Source: Phaeophleospora eucalypticola
Lineage: Eukaryota; Ascomycota; Dothideomycetes; Mycosphaerellales; Mycosphaerellaceae
DNA: 64,000 bases
Assembly: GCA_022814565.1 (NCBI GenBank)
Contig: JAKLNG010000008.1
Coordinates: forward strand, 1,178,001-1,242,000
Reading direction: 5' to 3'
Part shown: positions 32,386-43,218 of the stretch, one piece after another
Numbering within the stretch: the stretch's first letter is position 1
How the letters are laid out: each line of letters begins with the position of its first letter
Position numbers and translations under genes: made by a program
Notes under the pieces: generated by a model
Database searches by the model: none
The model's input: only the letters and a program-made list of their open reading frames with translations
Told to the model about the DNA's origin: nothing

Positions 32386-32480
32386 AGTGTCTTATAGCTG
32401 ATGGAATTATCTTGAACATCGTTTGCTGGACTCAACATGCAGTCTGCACGGCTTAGCTTCTCCTATTGCATGTTTCACAA

Positions 32481-34184
32481 TCACAGGACAATCATGCCGA
32501 CTCCCGAAATGAGCGCAACCTGAGCCACAAGCGCAGCCCAAACAAGCCCCAAATCGAATCCAGCGACCTTGTTCATGGGCGCGGCACCCTTGCTGCCGCT
32601 CGGAGAAGATCCAGATCCTCCACTCCCAGCAGCCGCACTCGCAGAGCTCAATCTTGCCTCGCATCCACTAGCAGTAGCAGTGGCGCTCTTCACCGTCGCA
32701 GAACCAGAGAAGCTGCACGCGCTCGCACTCTTCCCTTGCTTCTGATAATACTGATCAAGCACATATCCAAGCTGCTGCGTCGCGTTACACCCCGAGAATT
32801 GACCATAAGTCCCTGTAGTGCCATTGGCAGTGATACCAGCACAGAGATTGCCCTTTTGACCGCAGATGTAGCCAAAGAGATCGCCGTAGTCCTTTTGCTT
32901 GACGGATGGAGCTACAACGCAGTTGAGAGAGTTGTACATGCAGTTGCAGGTGTCCATGTCTGGAGTTGGCGGCAGTGGGGATGGCATGGCGCTGAAGCTG
33001 GCATCTGGAGATGGGCAGGCTTGAGGTGAGTTGGTCGGATTGTAGGAAGCTGACTGTACGCGGGTTGGCGAAGCTGAGGCGATAGCAGTCTTCAGATTGC
33101 TAAAATCTTGCAAGGTTGAGACGGAGTTGCCAGAGACTTGAACAAGCCCTGAGAAAGTGTCAGTAAGAAGTTTGAGTGTATCGCATTCGGTGATGTTGTC
33201 TTACCATAGTCGTTGGTCTCTTGGAAGTAGAGGTACACAATGCCACCCGAGAAGACATCGTCCATCTGCGGTCCGTACAGCACCGGCGTCTCTGTGAAGG
33301 TCCTCGGCTCAACCTTGTTGCACCCATACTCGGCGAAGAAGACAGGAACTGAATAATTAGAGAACTGTTTCACTCGGGTGTCGTATCCAGAGCTCTGAAA
33401 AGTGGCATCGCCGCACCATGAGTACACATTGTAACCCCAGAAGTCGACTGCATCAACTTGATCACTTCCACAGTTCATGTAGTCTGCCAGAGGGACTCGA
33501 ATATCTGGATTGTCATTGGTCGCATAGCCAACTCCGATTTGGCGGTAGTTCTTCTGCTTGATGTACGCTTTCACATCGCGAACAGCGGCCTTGACAAACG
33601 GCGCAGAATTAGAGTTGTTTGGCATGGTGACGACCTCATTGCCAGCGAAGAATCCAAGAGTATTGGTGTAGTTGGCCATCGCATCGATGACGTTGGTGTA
33701 ACGCTGGTAGAGCGCAGAGTTCCATTGAGGATCGTCTTGATTGATCGACTGATCGGGGGAGCCCAGATCTGCGATAACGTAGATTCCAGCATTTGCCATC
33801 ATGCTCATGCAGTCTGAGTGGTCTTTCGTAGGATCGATAGCGTAGACACGGACGGTGTTCGTCTGAAGTTGAGTCAAGTAAGGAATGTCTCGATGGCAGC
33901 CAGCTGCATCAGCGAGAGGGTCATTGTAGTTGGCCGAGCTGCCGCTTCCAGACGGTCCATCAGACGTGAAGTCCTGCTGATAAGCAATGCCTTTGATGTA
34001 GCTTCACAAGTTAGCTTCATGCCATTCGAGCTAGAGTACTGCACGATTTGGCTTACAATTGGGTGCCGTTAGTCTTGTAGAAGAACTTGGATCCCTTGAT
34101 GACGATCGGGTCGACATTTTGGGAGGCAACGCTCGTGAGCAAACAAGCCATCGCCGACGCGACGGTCAAGAGCTTTCTCATCAT
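32481..34184 (-). CDS. GPI-anchored 1,3-beta-glucanosyltransferase (GH72 + CBM43)
   Basis: Three exons (34057-34184, 33205-34001, 32481-33148) with 55 and 56 bp introns give 530 aa. A signal peptide (about 1-21) leads into V-I-K-G-S-K-F-F-Y, the usual mature start. GH72 catalytic acids are Glu about 165 in F-F-A-G-N-E-V and Glu about 267 in F-F-A-E-Y-G-C. The C-terminal X8/CBM43 domain has its cysteine pattern (C-N-C-M-Y, L-N-C, I-C, L-C, G-C), then a Ser/Gly-rich spacer and a hydrophobic GPI-attachment tail. The enzyme elongates and remodels cell-wall beta-1,3-glucan at the plasma membrane (Gas/Gel/Phr class). It converges with the kinase, 95 bp apart. Confidence 0.95.
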
Positions 34185-35542
34185 GGTGGCGGTTTTAGGC
34201 AACGAAAAGCTGCCGATGACTGACTCTGGTGTGCTAGCGCGACTATTGGAGGGTGGTTCAGTGCTGTTCGCGGGAGTGTTGATGATTTGGTTAGAGATTA
34301 GTGATGTTGTCGATGGAAGAAATGTCGACGGAGAGAGCGAAACCTAAATGTTGCCCTGGCAAGATTGTGCAGGATGAGGATTCACCGATTTGGCTTGTGA
34401 TCGGCTTAGGACCGCGTATGCTCGAACTAGCGGCAGGCACCAAAGTCGATCCCGTGCTTGTCAGATGCTTCACTAGCAAGCTGTGGTCATATTAGGCAGT
34501 GAAGGATCAATTGGCAGCGCTTGAAAAACGACCCTGCAGCCATCTCGCCAAGAGTGAGGATGTGATTGGTATGCCTCACAAGCTCTCGTACATCGCGCCA
34601 AGCAGCCGCCCGACCGTGCCGCAAGTCCGCGGAGGCTCACGTTGCTCATAGTTCTGTGATTCCAATTAAAGTGCCGGGCTCAAATACGTCTGATGGTAGG
34701 CACGTGGTAATGTTGCTGTCTCTTGTTGTCGTGAGGTCGTAGCCAAGCACTTCTCTCAGCGCACCGTCCGCTACATGGACCGAGCGCCTGCATTCCCTTC
34801 TCCTTGCGAGAACCGCACCTCGTCCTCCACTCAGCATGACCAAATTAACGCACCGAAGTCAACGATCGCACATGCACTGCCCGGGGACGCGTGTGTGTTT
34901 CATCTGTCGAGCCGCTGTGATCACCTTTGCGAACCAACATGAGCGTGTCAGAAGGAAAGCTTGGATAGCTGAGGTAGGGCCAAAGTCTCAGAAAACAGCG
35001 GTTGCAGAGGAACATCTGTGAGATTATCACCGTAGTCGCATCTCGTGCGCGATAATAGGTATCGCCATACAACGTGTCATGGTCTCCCAGCTCCGTTGAT
35101 ATGGCCCACCCCGTCAAGTCCAGGCCCTTGGTCGTTTTTCAGGTCTATGGCCAGCACCACTCAAGAGCACTGGCCTTGGTAGCTAAACAATTCGAGTAGC
35201 ATGGCGCCAATCTTTCGTCCGTCTGAGTGCAGTACCAAGATCTCCAAAAGCAATCAAAATTCCATTCGCAGCGCGACGGGCGTCTGTCTCGGTACACTAG
35301 CGGGCGTCGACGGGAACATCTTGCTTAAGGATTCTGTGGACAACCGCTTCCATAGCGCTGGAAAAGCGTATAGATCGGTCCCAAGCAGACCATAGACTCA
35401 CGACTCCACATCAAAAGTCCAGAGGAAGAAGAAAGAATCGCCAAAAGGCGCCTGGAGTGGTAATTGCTACATTCAACGACTATCGCACAATCTTACAATC
35501 TATCCTCGCTTTCCGTTCCTCCATAGTCATTACGTTCGTAAT
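34185..35542. other. Intergenic region, no supported gene
   Basis: About 1.36 kb between the GH72 start and the 3' end of the sterol acyltransferase. ORFs are short and unsupported. No tRNA or repeat recognised. Confidence 0.5.
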
Positions 35543-37642
35543 CTACACGACCAAGTACAAGCTAGTCAATAACGCGGGTCCGATGAACAATCCGATCCAG
35601 AAAATCGTGTTGCCCAGAATGACTCTTCCTCGCATCAGCTTGCTCCTGCCAAACGCGACGAGCGGCATTTGCAAGAGCTGCAACCAGAAAAGATATCCGC
35701 GAACTTTGTGAAAAATCAACGCCATGCACATCTCGTGCACAAGTGCTGAAAGCAGGAAGGTGACGAAAGTCGCTGCCGTTCTGCTGAGGTGGAAAGTACT
35801 GATGGAAGAGTTGTACACGTGCCGCAGGAGGAAGTTGTGCACAGGACGGTTCCAGTCGCGAGCGTACTGGTCCCAGGTGACAGAATTCCACCAGTCACCA
35901 TAGAAGCCGCGGTCCGCGAAGCGAGTGACTTCGGCGAGCACATTCAAGATGTTTTCCCAGATGAGGTACCAGGTAAGGAGTTGTTCGATGAGCATGGGGA
36001 AGAGCATGTCGGAGACAATGAAAGGAAACTCCTCCCATCGCTTGTCCAGGCTCATGCCACTCTCCTTCATACGAACTGTCTTTGCAACAAGAGGGTAGAT
36101 GTACCCCTGACTGACGACCTGCATGACGCAGAGTACGCCGAATGTTGCGACCGTCTTTTCTAGAACATACCACCAGTTGATCTTCTCCTGACGAGGATAC
36201 TCGAGTTCGTAGACGAGAGTCGGAAGACAGATGTAGTCCGCGAAGTTGGAGAATGTAAGGTTGCTCGGGTAGGCTTTCTTGCCCGAGTCGGCTTTGCCTT
36301 GGAGCTCCTTGGAGAGATCGTCGATTTCGTTGCGGATGATGCCGGCGAAGGTGGACATTTGGTCAACGTCAATGGACTTGCCAGCTTCGATGAGCTGAGC
36401 GACTTGCGCTACGTCCGACTTCTCGATGTTCAGATTTGTTGATGTCTTCGGGCCCAGTTGTGAAGGCCTTCTGTTGGACAAAGTCCCATTCTTGAAGTCT
36501 TGGAGGTCGTTGCCGCTTGCCAACGTTGGACTAATCGGACTCGTTGGTCTCGAGCCCATTGGTTCGAGCAACTCGAGCTGCTTGAGCTTTCGTTCTAGGA
36601 GCTCCCTTCGTCGGTAGACGCTGGACAGGTAGCCGTTGTAGAACGCGTAGCTGTGCTGCTTCATTAGGAATACCAAGCCGTGCAAGGCTACAAAGATGGT
36701 ATGCGTCCATGGCCATTCTCTGAGATAGGCCCAGCCGATGATTGCTCCGAGATATGCGGTTTGCCAGAGGTTTTGAATGATCCAGCCACTTGTGGCCCAA
36801 TTGATCCAACCCTTGCTTACCAGTTTCTGCAAGACGACGCCTTCGAAGGTCGCAGCGCACATTACGCCGTCAGTGAGGCCAAGGATCAGGACGTCTCGAC
36901 TGAACATCATCCGCATGACCTGATTGCGGCCTAAAATGCTGCCGTAGTCGCGCCAATTGCGGATAGCAACTTGTACGAAGATCAAAGCCATGCAGATCCA
37001 GAACAGCGTGAAGAAGCCAAAGAATGGACTCTCCGCACTGGCTGGGTTTTGGCGATCAAAGGTTGTGAATTGTCTGGTGAAGACCAAGTCTCGAAAGCGA
37101 ATACGTGGTTTCTTGACCTTGCCTGACTCTTGCTCTTCCCGTTCAATGCCTTTTCGCAGAATGTCCCTGATCTCTGGATCATCCGCTGTCAAAACATAGC
37201 GACCCTTCTTGTCCGTCCGTTCCAGCCGGATCTGAATGCTATTCCTCTTTCTGTGGCTCCTGTCAGGCTCTCCTGACTTCTGGTCTTGCGTGCTCGTCTC
37301 GTCCATCTCGGCCGGTCTGTATGAGGCGTCGAGGCTGCTTCTGGTGTTCACGATCAACGTGTCGGGGTCGAGTTCGAGCTCATCATAGCTTTCTATCTGG
37401 CCATCAGAATCATCGGAAACGGCGATGCTCTCAGACCGTGCCGAGCGCTCCGTCGCTTCATCTTCGGGGTTTGCTGATGCTGACAGCGATCCGTTGCTGG
37501 CTCCCTTGTCATGCGTCGGATCTGGACGCAGTGCAGCAGTTCCATCCTGACGAAGCGTTCCTCTCAGTTGGCCTGCATCGAGAGTGTCACGCGAGGGAAA
37601 TCCGGGGCGCTGGGCATTTGCTGCGGCGTGCGGTTGGGTCAT
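35543..37642 (-). CDS. Sterol O-acyltransferase (ACAT/DGAT1-type MBOAT)
   Basis: An intronless ORF of 699 aa from the ATG at 37642; the ORF extends three codons further but to a GTG. A long acidic/Ser-rich N-terminal tail is followed by the catalytic MBOAT region. Its helices begin F-F-G-F-F-T-L-F-W near 220, the substrate/acyl-CoA motif F-Y-G-D-W-W-N is at about 580-586, and the invariant catalytic His is in S-A-L-V-H-E-M (about 636). It esterifies ergosterol with fatty acyl-CoA in the ER for storage in lipid droplets, as yeast Are1/Are2 do. It is divergent from RMT2 across 683 bp. No catalytic residue is missing. A diacylglycerol acyltransferase role is less likely given the motif and length. 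Confidence 0.93.
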   Translation of the reverse strand: MTQPHAAANAQRPGFPSRDTLDAGQLRGTLRQDGTAALRPDPTHDKGASNGSLSASANPEDEATERSARSESIAVSDDSDGQIESYDELELDPDTLIVNTRSSLDASYRPAEMDETSTQDQKSGEPDRSHRKRNSIQIRLERTDKKGRYVLTADDPEIRDILRKGIEREEQESGKVKKPRIRFRDLVFTRQFTTFDRQNPASAESPFFGFFTLFWICMALIFVQVAIRNWRDYGSILGRNQVMRMMFSRDVLILGLTDGVMCAATFEGVVLQKLVSKGWINWATSGWIIQNLWQTAYLGAIIGWAYLREWPWTHTIFVALHGLVFLMKQHSYAFYNGYLSSVYRRRELLERKLKQLELLEPMGSRPTSPISPTLASGNDLQDFKNGTLSNRRPSQLGPKTSTNLNIEKSDVAQVAQLIEAGKSIDVDQMSTFAGIIRNEIDDLSKELQGKADSGKKAYPSNLTFSNFADYICLPTLVYELEYPRQEKINWWYVLEKTVATFGVLCVMQVVSQGYIYPLVAKTVRMKESGMSLDKRWEEFPFIVSDMLFPMLIEQLLTWYLIWENILNVLAEVTRFADRGFYGDWWNSVTWDQYARDWNRPVHNFLLRHVYNSSISTFHLSRTAATFVTFLLSALVHEMCMALIFHKVRGYLFWLQLLQMPLVAFGRSKLMRGRVILGNTIFWIGLFIGPALLTSLYLVV

Positions 37643-38325
37643 GTTCTGCACGGCAACCGCAACCAGGATTCTCCAGGCGCATCCAAAAGAGCTGGGTGCA
37701 GCACTGAAGCTGGGTACCTGCAGCAGCTTCAGGAGGGTGTGTCACCGGCGTGGCAGCAGTGGGTGGTGCGGTGGATGCACAGAAAACGAAATCAGGAGAG
37801 GAAGTCCAGGAGTTTGTTGTGCAAGAATTCTCGTTGTCGTTGCGCCTGATCCAACTGCTCGGCCAGCTGTGATGACGTTGCGGGTGAAGCTTCTGGAGGA
37901 TCAGGATCTTGATGCGTTGGAACAGCCTCGCTTTCGTCGTATAAGGCATCTCACAGCCAAGCTTGAGGCCGCTTCACGATTCGAGATCCAGTCAAGACGC
38001 GTTTCATTCACGCATGCGCAGCTGGAACTCGCTATAGCTATTGATCTGCCGAGCTGAAGCATCGCAAACCTGGAGCTCTGGTTCCTGGCAGCGCGCGTCA
38101 GTCGGCCTCTCGGCAGTGTCTCACCGACCCGAGCACGCGAAAATAAGCGAGAGGGAAGGGTCCAAAGGGTCGGCCCTCGCTCTTTAGCGCCCCGCTCGCC
38201 AATCTCTGCCGGAGAATCTTTTTGGAGATCCGTCAACTTTTTCCCCTCGCTCGCGTCTGCACTCCCCGTTCGCATACATCTACCTGCACTCGCCTCTCTG
38301 CCGGCTCCTCTGCCGTGACAACACC
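37643..38325. promoter_or_regulatory. Shared divergent promoter region, sterol acyltransferase / RMT2
   Basis: 683 bp separates the two ATGs. The RMT2-proximal part (about 38,200-38,320) is CT-rich, as in many fungal core promoters without TATA. ORFs in this stretch overlap each other in three frames and have no motifs. Confidence 0.5.
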
Positions 38326-39891
38326 ATGACGACCGCCATGGACGACTCCGCAATGGCTGTCGACACTGACACCACCAACGACGAGATCCTCCTCGCTGCC
38401 ACAAACCACGACAACGAAGCTCTGAAGCTCCTGCTCCGAAAGGGCTCTGCGCGAATCCAGGACCCGGAGACCGGTTTCTCGCCTCTGCATGCAGCAATTG
38501 CTTCGTGCGAGCCGGACAAAGATCTCGCCGACCAGGGCGTCAATGGTGAGGGCGACGCCGTCCACGGCCAAGCTCTGGACGAAGACGCTGCCCTCGCGAC
38601 TGTGCAACTGCTGTTCGAGAACGGCGCGATTTGGAACGAGCTGGACAACAACGACGAGACGCCAGGCTGCATTGCTTTGCGTCTGGGCCTCAAGAAGGTC
38701 TACGATGCCATTGTGTCCGCTGGTGTGAGGGCAGAGCTTCTCTTCGGCAGATTGGACGAGTACGAGCCGCTGGCCGACGACGGGGAGGATGAAGAGGAGG
38801 ATCACGATGAGGCCATTGTTGGATTCGAGCCGATGCCTAGCAACGCAAATGGTGATGCCGCAGCCACCAACGGACAGGCGAACGGTGCTTCTCTGGAAGG
38901 TTTCGAGCCAAGTCCCAACCCATCTTACAAAGTTGAGACTGAACAACAGCCTGACTCGAGCGTCCCGGTCGTCGTTCAAACCGACGAGTCTGGCGAACAG
39001 ACCTCCGCGGAAGCTGGACTCTCAAACCCAAACGTGAACAGTGAGGACTACTTGCGATCGAAGCTCACCTACTCTGAGGGCCGCTTGCTCGACTCTGACA
39101 AGAACGCGGTCATGATGGACTGGGAGACGGAGATCATGATGGCGTCAGCAGACCAGCTGTGCCCCAAGAAAGGACTGAGGACAATGAATATCGGACATGG
39201 AATGGGCATAGTGGACCGCATGTTCCTTGAGAACGAGCCGGAGATGCACCACATCATTGAGGCACACCCAGAGGTCATGCAACACATGCGAGAGACAGGA
39301 TGGTACGACAAACCCAATGTCACCGTCCACGAAGGCCGTTGGCAGGACGTGCTCCCAAAACTGGTTGAGCAGGGCGTCATCCTGGACGGCATCTACTACG
39401 ACACGTACGCCGAGGACTACAAGGACCTGAAGGAGCTGTTTACCGAGTATGTCATCGCCCTATTGGACAGCAAGGGCAAATTCGGTTTCTACAACGGACT
39501 AGGTGCAGACCGGCAAGTCTGCTACGATGTTTACACCAAGGTAAGTACTCCGACGACCGCGTCTCTAAGCCAATGGCTCCAGCGCGCATGCACCTCAGCT
39601 TGAAATGGTTTCGGAGCTTCTCGGGCCTTGCAGCATCAGTTGGATGCTGCTACCCCTCTGCTGACTGAAACGCTACGTGTGCTGGACATCTCTTTGACTT
39701 TCCCTTTCAAACGTCACGAGCATGGCTGACACTGTTGCTAGGTTGTCGAACTCGACCTCTTCGATGCCGGTCTTGATGTCGAATGGACGACCCTCACTGT
39801 CCCTGACCTTGCGAAATCATGGGATGGAATCAGGCGCCCATACTGGGTTGTGCCCGAATATCGGCTCCCCACTTGCAAGTTTGTCGGATGA
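38326..39891 (+). CDS. RMT2: Protein arginine N-methyltransferase 2 (type IV, RMT2)
   Basis: Exons 38326-39540 and 39742-39891 give 454 aa. The 201 bp intron (GTAAGT...TGCTAG) is about four times longer than the window's norm. Ankyrin-like repeats occupy about residues 15-135 (G-F-S-P-L-H-A-A-I-A), followed by a variable acidic linker and the methyltransferase domain. That domain has motif I M-N-I-G-H-G-M-G-I-V-D (about 287-296), the E-A-H-P-E-V motif and the D-G-I-Y-Y-D-T-Y-A-E-D-Y loop typical of RMT2. Exon 2 supplies the C-terminal strand ending C-K-F-V-G. It monomethylates the delta-nitrogen of arginine in ribosomal protein L12 (known in yeast). It converges with the next gene, 94 bp apart. 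Confidence 0.95.
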
Positions 39892-39951
39892 ACAGCGAAT
39901 ACGCCAACCTAGAGCGGCCAGCCACGCAACACGACGAGACGACCACGCATG

Positions 39952-39976
39952 TACGCACGCACGCACGTATGCACGC
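39952..39976 (+). repeat. ACGC microsatellite
   Basis: About six near-tandem ACGC/ATGC units, in the short gap between the convergent RMT2 and dienelactone-hydrolase-like stop codons. Confidence 0.7.
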
Positions 39977-39985
39977 TGCCTCTTT

Positions 39986-41344
39986 TTATGACGCCGACTT
40001 CGCCACGGCCGCGCCTCCGCCATTTGCGGCTTTGTTGCCATTGCCAGCGGCCTGCTTTGGTCTTGCTGGTAGACTCGCACCAGCTCTTGCTCCTTTGCCG
40101 TCTTTCCAACCTTCAATGAGTCCATTACTCGGCTGGCTCTCTTTGTCCAAGACCTTACTCGCTGTCTCTGCGCCATAAACTGGCAATCTCTTCAAGCCCT
40201 GCTTTGAGAAATTTTCCGGCACCAGCTTTGGATCTAGAAGGCCCACCTGTACCAATACCGATGCTTGGTCCCAATACAAATGCTCCGAGTATAGCTTCCC
40301 GGCGTGGATACAGACAATGCTGACCAGCGCGATGTGCACCACTTTATTCGTCGGCTTCACACCTGGAAGCAGCCAAGGGATCTCGGTGGTGTGCTTGAAG
40401 CTCAGGATGAGTTCGTCAACGACGCGGTTGACTCCTGAGGTCCGTGAGACCAATTTCATACTCAGCGAGGGCGGAGAGCGGGCGATGAAGTAGTCTCGAT
40501 AAAACAGCAACAGATCATCCTTCCCGATTCCGCCTGTCATCGTCGGCACGTGGTTCACATATGGTAAATTGACGGAAGCGTCGCTTGTAAACCCAGCCAC
40601 CGTCTGCTGCGCATCTCGCGCTCCGTAGATCCGTGCTGTGTGGTCTGCCTTAATCGGTTCCAGCAGCACATCTTGTTTGAACGCCTTTCGTAGCGCCCCT
40701 AACGTGCGACTCCAGGCTAATGAGGCTGCTACTTTGCTGTGTTCGTCTAAGTCATGCTCAGCGAATCCGGTTTGCGTTGCTTTGTAGGTGTAATGCGACT
40801 CGAATGCTGGCGCAAACGTCTGTGTTGCCGCGAGGTGCACTAGGACTTGGAGATGCGGTGGGTACTTGGTGTCGGGCTTCAAGATCTTTGGTGGATAGTA
40901 GGCGACGAGTGCTGCGAGATGTGGAGAGGGTTTTATGAAGTGATCAAGGCAGTCAGTTGCCGGGGCGCCATATGCTGAACGCCACAGATTAGCTATACAA
41001 CTGCTCTGGCCGGGTTCATAGACGACTAGGAAGAACGACTTACCAACCACAGCATAGCTCTCCCCCAACTCCAAATCATCCGGAAGATGCGAGAGCACAT
41101 TCCGATACGCTTTCCCTCCTCCTTTCCAGGGCAAGTAGGTCACATCATACCCCTCGTCTTTGAAGTATTGGATAATTTGCGGATCAAAATCATCTTCGGC
41201 GCTGTCTCCTTCTGCGGTGATGTGAAGCCTTGGAGGGAGACTGGTAGCTTCATCGTTCAGAAAGTTTTGGAATCAGAGGTGCTTGTCGCACGCTGGAGCG
41301 TACCTGTTGAATTTAAGGAAGCCGGTGGTTGTGCCTGTGCTCAT
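39986..41344 (-). CDS. Dienelactone-hydrolase-like protein with SnoaL-like C-terminal domain
   Basis: Three exons (41304-41344, 41044-41240, 39986-40974) with 63 and 69 bp introns give 408 aa. The N-terminal half follows the dienelactone hydrolase alpha/beta fold: H-I-T-A-E-G-D, Y-F-K-D-E-G-Y-D-V-T-Y-L-P-W and, near 149, G-F-A-E-H-D with the usual His. The elbow after strand 5 reads A-V-V-A-Y-G-A-P-A instead of G-x-C-x-G-G, so the nucleophile appears lost. Residues about 218-328 resemble an NTF2/SnoaL-like domain (Y-V-N-H-V-P-T-M-T-G-G-I-G, R-V-V-D-E, E-H-L-Y-W-D-Q-A-S). The C-terminal tail is Gly/Ala/Lys-rich. The function is unknown, possibly a non-hydrolytic small-molecule binding protein. 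Confidence 0.75.
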
Positions 41345-41896
41345 TTTGCAGGAGGGCTGCGAGGAAGGTGAATGGTTGTGAAGATGTCGATCTTTCTTGG
41401 TTGTGGGACAGGAAGCTGTAACCGGATATTTAAGCTTCTCGGAGACTCGGGTCGGGTCTGAAACGTGGCTGGCGGGGGATGACGACAGAGCGATTGCCTC
41501 GAAAAGTTGCACCTCCTCCCACAATGTTGGCCAGGAATTGTTGCATTCAAGATACGAATTCGAAACTGATGAAGTGAAGTTCCTCCAAAGCTAGAATTCG
41601 AGCCTGAGGCAAAAAGATCACCAGCCGAAGATTTGGCAGCTACGGCCCGCACCGATTTAGTAATCGCCTTTCCTTTCACAGGTCTTTGAGTGGCAAGCAA
41701 ATAACCTCACACATATCGCAAACAACAGAAGTTGCTTAAAAGAACCGAAACAGCTCTATCATTACCATCCATCATCAACTTCATTCGTCGACTCGCCATC
41801 AACATAGGGCGCAAACACAAACCTCACCGCAGCCAAAAGGGCGGCAACGGCAACGGCAAGAACAAGAACAGAGGCTCCGTCGGTCGCTTCTTCAAA
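41345..41896. promoter_or_regulatory. Divergent promoter region (DLH-like / sirtuin)
   Basis: 552 bp between the DLH-like ATG and the preferred sirtuin ATG. GATATTTAAG at about 41425-41434 reads as a TATA-like motif on the minus strand, about 85 bases before the DLH-like start. The right third is an in-frame open extension of the sirtuin (from ATG 41732). Confidence 0.35.
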
Positions 41897-43045
41897 ATGG
41901 GCAACGAAGAAAGCTCTCCTATTGACGAGTCGACTCCTCCCAGTACCCTCGCCGGGAGGACGATCGAGGCGGTCGCAGAATACATCAAATCAGGCCGCTG
42001 CAAAAAGATTGTCGTCATGACGGGAGCCGGTATTTCCACCTCAGCAGGAATTCCAGATTTTAGATCCCCGGATACAGGGCTCTACGCAAATCTCGCTCGA
42101 TTGAATCTTCCGTATGCAGAGGCGGTGTTTGATATCTCTTATTTCAGAGAGCATCCGGAGCCTTTCTACACGCTGGCGCATGAGCTGTATCCGGGGAAGT
42201 ACCGGCCTACTATCACGCATTCGTTCATCCGCCTACTGCACGACAAAGGCCTTCTTCTGAAGCTATTCACTCAGAACATCGACTGCTTGGAGCGAGAAGC
42301 TGGCGTCCCAGGAGACAAGATCGTAGAAGCGCACGGGTCTTTCGCCAAGCAGAGCTGCATTGAATGCAAGACTTACTTCCCAGACGACGAGATTCGACAG
42401 CACGTGCGAGACAAGACAATTCCGCTGTGCCATAAGTGCAATGGGCTTGTGAAGCCGGAGATTGTCTTCTTTGGGGAGCAGCTGCCTTCGGACTTCTTTG
42501 AGAACAGGATGCTGCCATCGCAGGCAGATCTGGCGATTGTGATTGGTACCAGCTTGACAGTGCAGCCATTCGCCAGCCTGCCGACCATGACGCAGGAGAA
42601 CACTCCTCGCGTCTTGCTCAATAAGGAGCGAGTGGGCGGTATAGGAAGCAGAGCAGACGATGTTTTGATTCTGGGAGATTGCGACGATGGCGTACGAAGG
42701 CTAGCGAAAGCTCTGGGCTGGCTGGGACATCTGGAGAAGCTGTGGGCGGAGACGGCGAGGGAGGAGAATAAGCAGCATTACCAACCTCCTGAGGAGCCAG
42801 CAGCTGAGAGGACTAGGGATGAGAATCTGGAGGACGAGATCAGCAAGCTCACCAAGGAGGTCGATGACACGCTCAATCTGTCTAAGTGGCACGAAAATCG
42901 AGCGAGGAACGAGACGATGCCCAAGGCCACGAAAAGCGAGGACAGCAATCTGAATCACGTCTTTGTCGGAGGGCCGCGGGTGGATAGTTTCACGCCTGCC
43001 GCTGGCGGGAAGGACGAGAAAGACAAGGACAACTCGAAGTTGTAA
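41897..43045 (+). CDS. HST2: NAD-dependent deacetylase, Hst2-type sirtuin
   Basis: An intronless ORF of 382 aa from the ATG at 41897. Motifs are G-A-G-I-S-T-S-A-G-I-P-D-F-R-S-P (43-58), T-Q-N-I-D (125-129), catalytic His146 in E-A-H-G-S, zinc cysteines at 154, 157, 178 and 181, and G-T-S-L-T-V-Q-P-F. A coiled, charged C-terminal extension follows. It removes acetyl groups from histones and other proteins using NAD+. The start is chosen because fungal Hst2 proteins begin M-G-N-E, here M-G-N-E-E-S-S, a fit to the N-myristoylation pattern M-G-x-x-x-S. The frame is also open to an ATG at 41732, adding 55 basic, acid-poor residues. It converges with GH20. Confidence 0.93.
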   Translation: MGNEESSPIDESTPPSTLAGRTIEAVAEYIKSGRCKKIVVMTGAGISTSAGIPDFRSPDTGLYANLARLNLPYAEAVFDISYFREHPEPFYTLAHELYPGKYRPTITHSFIRLLHDKGLLLKLFTQNIDCLEREAGVPGDKIVEAHGSFAKQSCIECKTYFPDDEIRQHVRDKTIPLCHKCNGLVKPEIVFFGEQLPSDFFENRMLPSQADLAIVIGTSLTVQPFASLPTMTQENTPRVLLNKERVGGIGSRADDVLILGDCDDGVRRLAKALGWLGHLEKLWAETAREENKQHYQPPEEPAAERTRDENLEDEISKLTKEVDDTLNLSKWHENRARNETMPKATKSEDSNLNHVFVGGPRVDSFTPAAGGKDEKDKDNSKL

Positions 43046-43218
43046 GCAATGACATTCATTGGAGTCGGTTTTGAAAGGAGGATGATACCCAGGAGCAGCG
43101 AAGCGCAGAAGCAGTTGAAACGACGTGACGAACAACTCATTTCGGTACTTGACCTATCCCATTTGGACATCTTATCATCTCAATATACACATCAGCTTTC
43201 CAGCTAGACGCCTTTCAG

